A DNA stretch of 5,257 nt from Bacteroidota bacterium (GTDB taxonomy: Bacteria > Bacteroidota > Kryptoniia > Kryptoniales > JAKASW01), in the NCBI GenBank assembly GCA_021796055.1, contig JAJYOS010000516.1, positions 1 through 5,257 of the forward strand. Direction: 5' to 3'. Within the stretch, counting starts at the first letter, position 1. Each line of letters opens with the position of its first letter. The notes beneath the pieces were generated by a model, which was not told where the DNA came from, searched no databases, and saw nothing but the letters and a program-made list of their open reading frames with translations. The position numbers and the translations under genes are program-made. Of this stretch, positions 1 through 5,257 are shown in pieces.

Positions 1-276
1 AACACTTGACAGAATAGCAAAAAGAGGGCACAGTTTCAATGACGAGCCCGTGGAACCGCTGTATATTGTTGAATTTAAAGGTTTCTTCTTTTTAGAATTG
101 CGGGCACTTTTCCCGTTCCGATTGGAACTTGACCTTGGATGCGGGGCAGCCCCTGCAAGCAGCTAGTGCCATTCCAACTAATTTTAGCAAACGATGGGCG
201 GCTAATATTATTGTTGGAATGAGCACCCCGCCAGATTTTTCTTTGACGGGATTGGCAAATGATAGTTGGATGAGCA
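1..276. other. Non-coding stretch downstream of the secreted-protein pair
   Basis: No supportable gene was seen here. On the minus strand a 61-codon open frame starts at 277 inside the stop codon of the upstream gene (TAATG arrangement). It has no protein-like features and no ribosome binding site, so I do not call it. The only structure noted is a short GC-rich inverted repeat at 140-157, listed separately. The left edge of the window cuts whatever lies beyond. Confidence 0.5.
140..157 (-). terminator. Weak candidate hairpin downstream of the DUF4402-like pair
   Basis: The arms TGC-GGGG and CCCC-GCA pair around a CAG loop, with one unpaired base in one arm, giving about 7 bp. It lies about 120 nt after the stop codon of the last minus-strand gene (277). 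No T-run follows on the minus strand, so it is not a canonical intrinsic terminator. It could be a 3'-end processing structure, a Rho-dependent end region, or chance. Confidence 0.2.
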
Positions 277-789
277 TTAGTATGCGATAGAAAGCGTGAA
301 ACTGCCGGTATAAACTCCAAGAGGCTGAGACCGGGATAATGTCGCTGTGCCGCCTGCCCAGAAGTCATATTCTCCGGTCGCGCCGGTCGTAATCGTGTTC
401 CCCGAGCTGATAGGAACTGCCCCGATCTGATCGGCATCGTAATTACCCGCAAGGAGGCCGCTGAAGGGGATGGAGTTTTGACCGTCTGTGAGCGGACTTG
501 TGGAGAAGGTCACGGTCACGAAGGTGTCAGGCGGTCCATTTAGTGAGAAATAGGCGGCCATGCTGCCGCCCGCGATGGGATCAACAGAAACTTTAGTCTT
601 ACCTTGAATTACGTAGCCAAAAGCAAGGTTTCGATTCACCTTGAGTTCCATCGCGCTCTTTACATTAAACCTGACGGTTGCCCATTGTGATGCACTCTGA
701 GTCTGGGCGGATCCTTCGGTCGCGATTATCGCCAGAAGAACGACGGAAAACCTGAAGATTGATAATTTGATGTGTCTACCGAAATACAT
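277..789 (-). CDS. Secreted DUF4402-like beta-rich protein (downstream paralogue)
   Basis: This 170-residue protein has a clear Sec signal peptide. It has basic residues near the N-terminus, a hydrophobic core around residues 14-23 (FSVVLLAIIA) and a likely signal peptidase I site after GSA (residue 28), leaving a mature start of QTQS. The mature part is rich in G/S/T and alternating hydrophobic residues. It includes FGYVIQG, VDPIAGG and AAYFSLNGPP (about 57-87) and ends in GVYTGSFTLSIAY, a pattern I associate with DUF4402. These families are poorly characterised; a surface, fibre or outer-membrane role is inference. It is a paralogue of the gene 45 nt upstream, with which it is probably co-transcribed. 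The start is the first ATG after an in-frame stop, but its upstream sequence (CTCCTCGCCACCTC) is pyrimidine-rich with no Shine-Dalgarno match. There is no Cys in the mature part. The gene call is sure; the family assignment is moderate. Confidence 0.82.
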   Translation of the reverse strand: MYFGRHIKLSIFRFSVVLLAIIATEGSAQTQSASQWATVRFNVKSAMELKVNRNLAFGYVIQGKTKVSVDPIAGGSMAAYFSLNGPPDTFVTVTFSTSPLTDGQNSIPFSGLLAGNYDADQIGAVPISSGNTITTGATGEYDFWAGGTATLSRSQPLGVYTGSFTLSIAY

Positions 790-834
790 GAGGTGGCGAG
801 GAGAAACCCGCGTGTTCTGAAGCTGTCATCGTTT

Positions 835-1341
835 CTAATACTGGACCGTGAGAGTGACAGTGCCCTGATACAATCCCGCAGGGGCATTGTTAGGGACAGC
901 ACCCGTTGATCCGCCTACCCAAATGTAAAGATTCCCTGAGCTACTTGCCGGGGATGTGGAACCCGACGACGCGAGGACCGTAGCACCCCTCTGCGTCGTT
1001 GTGTTTCCGACAGCAACACTTGGAGTCCAGGTAATATTCGTGGTAGTGTTCGTGAGGATTGCTGATGGAGTCCAACTGACCGTCAGTGATTGATTTGCAG
1101 GTGCACCGGAAAGAGTGAAGTATGCGGCGTTCGCACCGCCATTTACAGGGTCTACGGTAGCACCCGCGGATCCTTGAACCTGTGTGCCAAAATTTACCCC
1201 TCGGACGTTTGTCAGGGACATTGCGGTCTGAACGGTCAAATTCACATTTGCGGATTGACTTACTGATTGCGTCTGTGCAAATAATTCGCCTTCATCAATC
1301 GCCGTCATGAAGAGAACAGCAAACAAAAATATCTTTTTCAT
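835..1341 (-). CDS. Secreted DUF4402-like beta-rich protein (upstream paralogue)
   Basis: The protein is 168 residues from the preferred ATG at 1341, which gives a classical MKKIFLFAVLF signal peptide and has GGAG five bases upstream. An in-frame ATG at 1371, with AAGGA upstream, would add ten residues and cannot be excluded. Cleavage after LFA leaves QTQS, the same mature N-terminus as the downstream paralogue. The body shows NFGTQVQG, VDPVNGG and AAYFTLSGAP, then a Thr/Ser/Asn-rich stretch, and ends in GLYQGTVTLTVQY, consistent with DUF4402. The mature chain of about 146 residues has only three charged residues (two Arg, one Asp) and no Lys, Glu or Cys. That is unusual and suits a surface-exposed or polymerising beta protein, though this is inference. 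It is probably the first gene of a two-gene unit. I see no catalytic motif. An alternative is a general beta-sandwich pilin-like or spore-coat-U-like protein. Confidence 0.84.
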   Translation of the reverse strand: MKKIFLFAVLFMTAIDEGELFAQTQSVSQSANVNLTVQTAMSLTNVRGVNFGTQVQGSAGATVDPVNGGANAAYFTLSGAPANQSLTVSWTPSAILTNTTTNITWTPSVAVGNTTTQRGATVLASSGSTSPASSSGNLYIWVGGSTGAVPNNAPAGLYQGTVTLTVQY

Positions 1342-1371
1342 ATTCTCTCCGAGGGTGAAACGTCTCGTCAT

Positions 1372-1944
1372 TGAATGTCCTTTTTAGACGCTGACTTAAA
1401 ATCAACCCTGTCTGTGGACGCATTCGCTTTCCACGGAGTTTGTGCTTCGACTTAGACAAACCGCCGTGTGCCGGCCGGCGCGTACGGTGGAGAGCGTCCG
1501 CTTATTATATAGCAAGGGACGTGCCGGAACCAAGACCGCTGATTCGCTTAGTTTACGACACCGAGCCGGCTACTTCGCCGATCTCCGTAACTTTTGCGTA
1601 ACTGGATATTACGTTTTCCCAATGGAATGAACGATACTAAATGGAATTGGAACAAAAAATCGTCGAATTTCTTTTAAAATATCGATGAATTGGAGTAACG
1701 CTAAACGAGTGTTTAGATTTTGCGGTGAGAAATTTTGGTTACAAATTCTTCTTCCTTCGCAGATTGAAAATTAATTTGCCTTTCAAAGCCAAATGCCTGA
1801 TCAGAAATTGCCGAAGGCAGAACTGAGACATCTGTTTCGACCGGAAGAAGACTGAGTGTGGCAGTGGCGCGCTGCATGAGGCAATTGGTATTGCCACAGA
1901 CTCGTCAGTACATTGGGAGCACCTGGCGAAGATGAAACTTCGGT
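1372..1944. other. Intergenic region between rho and the secreted-protein pair
   Basis: No gene can be firmly called in this 573-bp gap. It holds the candidate promoter at 1504-1533, a cluster of short CGTAA repeats at 1586-1613, an AT-rich stretch at about 1620-1790, and two small inverted repeats just past the rho stop codon. These are arms CGAAG/CTTCG at 1927-1942 and GGCAAT/ATTGCC at 1880-1895. Neither is followed by a T-run on the minus strand, so rho has no obvious intrinsic terminator. Short open frames exist on both strands, such as 54 codons on minus at 1713-1877 and 62 codons on plus at 1442-1630. They lack ribosome binding sites and recognisable motifs. Confidence 0.5.
1504..1533 (-). 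promoter_or_regulatory. Candidate sigma70-type promoter for the DUF4402-like pair
   Basis: Read on the minus strand, TTGGTT (1533-1528) is followed by an 18-nt spacer and a perfect TATAAT (1509-1504). The -10 box is consensus; the -35 box matches mainly at TTG. Transcription would start near 1497 and leave a leader of about 155 nt before the ATG at 1341. The leader holds two small inverted repeats: 1438-1443 with 1456-1461, and 1412-1418 with 1430-1436. If the host belongs to Bacteroidota its main promoters differ from this form, which lowers confidence. Confidence 0.4.
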
Positions 1945-3093
1945 TCAGAAGTTGGCGAGTAGTTTCTCGTTCGTGGGATATCTGGCGATAAGCTTCAGGA
2001 CGTTTTGCATACCCTCGCGCGGGGACATGCGTGCGATCGATCGTCTGAGCTCCTGATACTGCCTTAGATTGTCCCCGAAAAGTAGTTCTTCTCTTCTCGT
2101 GCCAGAGACGCCGAGGTTTATGGCAGGGAAGATTCTTTCGTTGGCAAGATCCCTGTCCAGCACAAGTTCCATGTTCCCGGTTCCTTTGAATTCCTGGAAG
2201 ATCAGTTCATCCATCCTGGAATTTGTGTCGACGAGGATAGTCGCGATGATCGTCAGCGAGCCGGCGCCCTCAAATTTCCTCGCAGCTCCGAAGATACGTT
2301 TCGGTACTTCGAGAGCGCGGATATCCACGCCGCCGGACATAGTCCTGCCGCTGCTCTTCTGGTGCACGTTGAAGGCACGGCCCAGGCGTGTCAGCGAATC
2401 GAGCAGGAGTACCACATTCCTTCCGGTCTCAACCTTTCGCTTTGCGTATTCCGGCACCAGTTGGGCGAGCCTGACATGGCTTACGAGATCATTGTCGTTC
2501 GAGCTCGCGAAGACTTCACCTTTGATAGTTCTTCTAATATCGGTCACTTCCTCAGGGCGCTCATCAATGAGGAGGACGATCAAATCGAGTTCGGGGGAGT
2601 TCTCATTTATGGCCTGCGCAATCTGCTGGAGCAGAATAGTCTTTCCTGCTTTCGGAGGTGAGACAATAAGGGCGCGCTGTCCTTTCCCGAGCGGGCAGAA
2701 GAGATCCACGATTCGCATCGCCCGATCGGATTTTGGTCCTTCGAGCCGGATGATCTCATTCGGAGAGATAGCTTCCTGGGAAGAAAACTCAGTAAGCGAC
2801 TTCCACTTTTCCGGATTGACGCCGTTCACCGTCTCGATAGCCCTGGCCTCCGGGTTCTTGCCGGGGCCGTTCTCGGCGATTCCAGCCATAAGTACTCCCT
2901 GACGGAGATTGTAGAGGGTTATCATGGAGTGGGGGACAAGGACATCTGCTTTGGTAGGACCTAGAGAAAGCGACATGTTCCTCACGTAGCCGTGCTCCGG
3001 TCCTGAGAAATCGCGCCTATGATCGTGCGCTCCCCTTGGGGGTCGGCTGCGTGCCCGTTCAAGCTCAAGTATTCCCGAAAAAGAAATAGTCAT
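1945..3093 (-). CDS. rho: Transcription termination factor Rho, short form with divergent N-terminus
   Basis: This is a 382-residue cytoplasmic hexameric RNA helicase that releases RNA polymerase at Rho-dependent terminators. The ATPase core is complete: Walker A PPKAGKT (146-152), the IDERPEEVTD motif (176-185), Walker B VVLLLDSLTR (227-236), SGRTMSGGVD (248-257, Q-loop region), FQEFKGTGNMEL (299-310) and SGTRREELL (330-338). R333 aligns by eye with the E. coli arginine finger R366, and R320 with R353. The N-terminus starts almost directly at the cold-shock-like RNA-binding domain (GILEL at 7-11). The helical Rho_N domain of E. coli Rho (419 residues) is absent. Between GILEL and the RNP-like segment lies an Arg/Pro/His-rich stretch (12-33), and the usual GFGFLR/YGFLR reads EHGYVR (33-38). 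The start is well supported: AGGAG lies four bases upstream of the ATG. It may be the sole Rho or a second paralogue. Confidence 0.96.
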   Translation of the reverse strand: MTISFSGILELERARSRPPRGAHDHRRDFSGPEHGYVRNMSLSLGPTKADVLVPHSMITLYNLRQGVLMAGIAENGPGKNPEARAIETVNGVNPEKWKSLTEFSSQEAISPNEIIRLEGPKSDRAMRIVDLFCPLGKGQRALIVSPPKAGKTILLQQIAQAINENSPELDLIVLLIDERPEEVTDIRRTIKGEVFASSNDNDLVSHVRLAQLVPEYAKRKVETGRNVVLLLDSLTRLGRAFNVHQKSSGRTMSGGVDIRALEVPKRIFGAARKFEGAGSLTIIATILVDTNSRMDELIFQEFKGTGNMELVLDRDLANERIFPAINLGVSGTRREELLFGDNLRQYQELRRSIARMSPREGMQNVLKLIARYPTNEKLLANF

Positions 3094-3097
3094 TCAA

Positions 3098-3102
3098 CTC
3101 CT
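3098..3102 (-). promoter_or_regulatory. Ribosome binding site of rho
   Basis: AGGAG on the minus strand, followed by TTGA and the ATG at 3093. It is a strong Shine-Dalgarno match and fixes the rho start, supporting the view that the missing Rho_N domain is real and not a mis-called start. Confidence 0.8.
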
Positions 3103-3119
3103 GCTGTAACATTGATCCA

Positions 3120-3142
3120 AGTGCCGCGCAAGACGCAGCACT
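3120..3142 (-). promoter_or_regulatory. Stem-loop in the rho leader
   Basis: In the minus-strand RNA, AGUGCUGCG pairs with CGCGGCACU around a UCUUG loop. This is a 9-bp stem with one central U-G wobble. The wobble is a mismatch on the plus strand, so the structure is better in the rho transcript than in its complement. It ends 17 nt before the AGGAG of rho and has no T-run, so it is not an intrinsic terminator. A role in control of rho translation or mRNA stability is inference. E. coli rho is known to be autoregulated through its leader. Confidence 0.4.
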
Positions 3143-3328
3143 CACAATAGTGGCGCTCAGCGCATATCAAAGTCGTCTCGATCTGGGCGTAGAATTCGAT
3201 GACATTGGCATGCAGAGCCCGGTAAATGGAAAAGAGTGGTGAACTCTGTATTCGTAGAAAACGGAACAGGTTATCAAGCCCTTCTGGCAGGCCGATTGTC
3301 CCCGTGCCTTCTGGCTATCGACACTTAG

Positions 3329-3357
3329 AATTTATCTCAATCTTCGATGTATTTCAA
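3329..3357 (-). promoter_or_regulatory. Candidate sigma70-type promoter of rho
   Basis: On the minus strand TTGAAA (3357-3352, five of six consensus bases) is separated by exactly 17 nt from TAAATT (3334-3329, four of six). Transcription would begin near 3322, giving a rho leader of about 230 nt. Position and spacing are good, but the -10 box is imperfect and the sigma factor preference of the host is unknown. Confidence 0.45.
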
Positions 3358-3650
3358 TAGCTCCAACGCAAATGCGATTAGTCCACCCCGGCGATGTTGT
3401 CCCTGAAGTTCCTTGCAGGGCAATTTGTCAACCTGTGCCATTCCAGCGCCAATATTAAAGTTTTTAGAAATTTTGACGAAAGTACTATTGGAGGAGGTAG
3501 AGACTGGGAGAGGAACGGGAGCAAAACAGTAGAAATGCTGACTTTCTCGATGACCTTCATTACTTTGACACAAATCAGTGCTACCAGCTCCCCAAGGTTG
3601 GGAGCAAAAGTTTTAACCATTAGCCAGTTTCTGCTCGGCACAAATCTCGC

Positions 3651-3654
3651 GGAG
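3651..3654 (+). promoter_or_regulatory. Ribosome binding site of the PAS/GAF sensor gene
   Basis: GGAG followed by six bases (TAAATC) and the ATG at 3661. The TAA in this spacer is in frame with the ATG, so the protein cannot extend further upstream. Confidence 0.75.
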
Positions 3655-3660
3655 TAAATC

Positions 3661-5257
3661 ATGAAAAAGAGCGAGCCTCCAGAGTTACTTCCAGCACGCC
3701 GGAGGGAAGTGGTCTACAGGACGGTCAGCAAGGGGAGTCCTTCAAAACAAACAATTTCATCCATCAGCGAGAGCTCCGGTCCTGTGCTTGGCTACAAGCC
3801 GGGTGAATTCACCAGCAACCGCGACCTTTACCTCTCATTGATACATCCTGACGATGCGCCCACTGTGGAAAAAGGCTGGAGGCGGATTGTGGAATCCGGG
3901 AAGGCGAGGGTGCTAGTCTACAGGATCAGGCCGAAGAAGTCCAGGAATTATATCTGGGTTGAGGACAAAGTTCAGGCCCGGCGAAATTCGAAGGGGAAAA
4001 CAATAGGAGTAGCCGGTTCGCTGGCGGACGTCACTGAGCGGAGAAGGGCCGAGGATGCTCTGCGTGCGGACGGCGAGCGTCTCCGAAATATATTTGACGA
4101 CGCTGCAATCGGGATGTACAGAACGACTCCCGACGGGAAGGTCCTTTTTGCGAACAAACTCCTTGTCGAGATGCTCGGCTATGAGAGCTTTGAAGATTTA
4201 TCGGACAGTAACCTGAACCGAGAGGTGTATCCGCCCGGGTATCCGCGCAACCAGTTTCGCAAGCGCATAGAAAGTGACGGCAGGGTAAAAGGGTTGGAAG
4301 CGGCATGGAAGAGAAAAGACGGGACAACTTTCTTCGCTCGTGAAACAGCCCAGTTGGTCCGCGACCGAAACGGCAGAGTAATGTACTACGAAGGCACAGT
4401 CGAAGATATTTCCGATCAAAAGAGAGCCGAGTCCAGGGCTGCGCGGATAAACCAGGTCTTGAGAACGATGTCCGATGTGAGTCAGGTTATCATGCGTGAG
4501 ACGAAGAGCGATGTTCTCTTCGGTGAAGTCTGCAAGAAAATCGTCACGGTCGGCGGTTACCGAATGGCCTGGATTGGAATCCCCGATGGGACCGGTAGGA
4601 CACTGACCCCTCTGGCCTCAAGCGGCCCGGAAGAGGATGAACTGAAAGCGATGCTTGCTGCTTCGGACGATGGTGCCGATGGGCGAGACTTGGTCGGCAG
4701 AGTCTTGGAATCCGGAGAGGCATATGTCTGCAACGATACGGCAAGCGACCGGAACTCCGCATCATTATTTTTATGGATTCTAAGAAACGGTTATCGCTCC
4801 GTGGGGATCTTCCCCATGCATGTAAGGGAGACAGTTGTGGGAGCGCTGAGTATTTATTCCGAGATGAAAGACTGCTTCATCTCGGAAGAGACGCACCTTT
4901 TGAGCAGGCTTGCCGATGATATTGGGTTTGCGCTCTGGGCAGTTGAGGCACGCCGTCAACAGGAAGCGGCGGACGAGGTTATCAGAGACAGGGAGTTCTG
5001 GCTGAAAGAGTCGCAGCGTGTCGCAAATCTCGGCTCTTACGTTTACGAAATCAAGTCGGGCACATGGTCCGCTTCCGAAGTCCTTTACGATATCGTCGGG
5101 ATCAATTCGTCGTACAAAAGAGATTTTAGGTCGTGGCTCAGGCTTATCCATCCGGAGGATAGAGCGGCGCTCTTGTCCGTGATCGAGAAATCAATCCCGG
5201 CGGGGAAGCAATTCGACGTCGAGTTCCGGATTATCAGGGCAAAGGACAAAGAAGTGC
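3661..5257 (+). CDS. PAS/GAF multi-sensor signalling protein, probably a histidine kinase; C-terminus beyond window
   Basis: An open frame of 532 codons with no stop before the right edge, so the gene is partial at its 3' end. Visible domains in order: PAS_3-type domain (about 17-125; LGYKPGEF, then IHPDD at 61-65, WVEDKVQARR, ending DVTERRRAEDAL); second PAS (about 138-252; ANKLLVEMLGYE, KRKDGTTFFARE, ending DISDQKRAE); GAF domain (about 263-430; CKKIVTVGGYRMAWIG at 291-306, then VGIFPMHVRETVVGALSIYS); third PAS (from about 445; QRVANLGSYVYEI, WLRLIHPED, EFRIIRAKDK, cut by the edge). There are no membrane segments or signal peptide, so a cytoplasmic sensor is likely. Such arrays usually end in HisKA/HATPase_c, sometimes in GGDEF or a response-regulator output; the output domain is not visible, so its type is inference. 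The start at 3661 has a good Shine-Dalgarno and an in-frame stop just upstream. Ligands cannot be told from the sequence. Confidence 0.9.
   Translation, partial: MKKSEPPELLPARRREVVYRTVSKGSPSKQTISSISESSGPVLGYKPGEFTSNRDLYLSLIHPDDAPTVEKGWRRIVESGKARVLVYRIRPKKSRNYIWVEDKVQARRNSKGKTIGVAGSLADVTERRRAEDALRADGERLRNIFDDAAIGMYRTTPDGKVLFANKLLVEMLGYESFEDLSDSNLNREVYPPGYPRNQFRKRIESDGRVKGLEAAWKRKDGTTFFARETAQLVRDRNGRVMYYEGTVEDISDQKRAESRAARINQVLRTMSDVSQVIMRETKSDVLFGEVCKKIVTVGGYRMAWIGIPDGTGRTLTPLASSGPEEDELKAMLAASDDGADGRDLVGRVLESGEAYVCNDTASDRNSASLFLWILRNGYRSVGIFPMHVRETVVGALSIYSEMKDCFISEETHLLSRLADDIGFALWAVEARRQQEAADEVIRDREFWLKESQRVANLGSYVYEIKSGTWSASEVLYDIVGINSSYKRDFRSWLRLIHPEDRAALLSVIEKSIPAGKQFDVEFRIIRAKDKEV

Larger units (their letters stand above)
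3094..3660. other. Divergent intergenic region between rho and the sensor gene
   Basis: This 567-bp gap holds the rho leader and promoter and, at its right end, the ribosome binding site of the sensor gene. Several frames stay open for 50-95 codons on both strands. Examples are minus 3093-3314 with no ATG or GTG start, minus 3378-3662, and plus 3394-3657 in the same frame as the sensor gene. None has a convincing ribosome binding site or recognised motif, so I do not call a gene. A decayed coding region is possible. No clear plus-strand promoter for the sensor gene was found. Confidence 0.5.

Noticed and set aside
152..180. TGGCAC plus TTGC on the minus strand resembling a sigma54 promoter
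   Set aside because: The spacing between the GG and GC elements is 14, not the required 12, and no gene follows in that direction.
92..277. 61-codon minus-strand frame overlapping the stop of the DUF4402-like gene as TAATG
   Set aside because: The stop-start overlap is suggestive of coupling, but the translation shows no domain, signal or membrane pattern and the same DNA is open in a second frame.
1442..1630. 62-codon plus-strand frame starting with GTG
   Set aside because: No ribosome binding site and no recognisable motif; it overlaps the candidate promoter of the opposite-strand genes.
1621..1647. Direct repeat AATGGAAT (1621-1628 and 1640-1647)
   Set aside because: Eight bases in an AT-rich stretch, no third copy and no associated structure.
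2069..2902. Long open frame (277 codons) on the plus strand opposite rho
   Set aside because: It is antisense to the unmistakable Rho helicase core; its Ser/Arg/Pro-rich translation reflects the complementary codons of rho.
166..3447. An 11-bp identical word (GTGCCATTCCA) at 166-176 and 3437-3447 with loosely similar flanks
   Set aside because: A few 11-bp matches are expected by chance in a window of this size, and the flanking similarity is too weak to call a repeat or mobile element end.
3490..3498. Strong Shine-Dalgarno-like GGAGGAGGT on the plus strand
   Set aside because: No ATG, GTG or TTG lies at a proper distance downstream.

Overview
The window is bacterial chromosomal DNA of intermediate GC content. 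It holds four protein genes that can be supported. Three are on the minus strand: two small secreted proteins and a transcription termination factor Rho. One is on the plus strand and runs off the right edge: a multi-domain PAS/GAF sensor protein. No rRNA, tRNA, CRISPR array, insertion sequence or intact transposase was seen. The organism cannot be named from this. DUF4402-type secreted proteins, a Rho without the N-terminal helical domain, and a large soluble PAS/GAF sensor would fit a bacterium of the FCB group (for example Ignavibacteria or relatives) or another environmental Gram-negative lineage. That placement is a tentative inference.

Layout, read left to right. Positions 1-276 are apparently non-coding sequence downstream of the secreted-protein pair. 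Positions 277-789 and 835-1341 (minus) are two tandem paralogues, transcribed right to left and separated by a short gap. Both have signal peptides, the same mature N-terminus (QTQS) and a beta-rich body ending in a Tyr-terminated strand. A candidate sigma70-type promoter lies upstream at 1504-1533. Positions 1372-1944 hold no convincing gene. Positions 1945-3093 (minus) encode Rho, which has an intact helicase/ATPase core but a short and divergent RNA-binding N-terminus. Positions 3094-3660 lie between the divergent rho and sensor genes. They contain a good candidate rho promoter (3329-3357), a roughly 230-nt leader with a strong stem-loop (3120-3142), and the sensor gene's ribosome binding site. 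Position 3661 to the right edge (plus) is the sensor gene, with PAS-PAS-GAF-PAS visible and the C-terminus missing.

The genes do not form one obvious pathway. The two secreted proteins are probably co-transcribed and may be related surface or fibre-type subunits. Rho is a housekeeping or paralogous termination factor whose long structured leader suggests autoregulation. The sensor starts a separate, divergent unit. I did not find a clear new multi-gene system. The points most worth a second look are the unusual Rho N-terminus, the rho leader, and the DUF4402-like pair, one member of which is almost free of charged residues.
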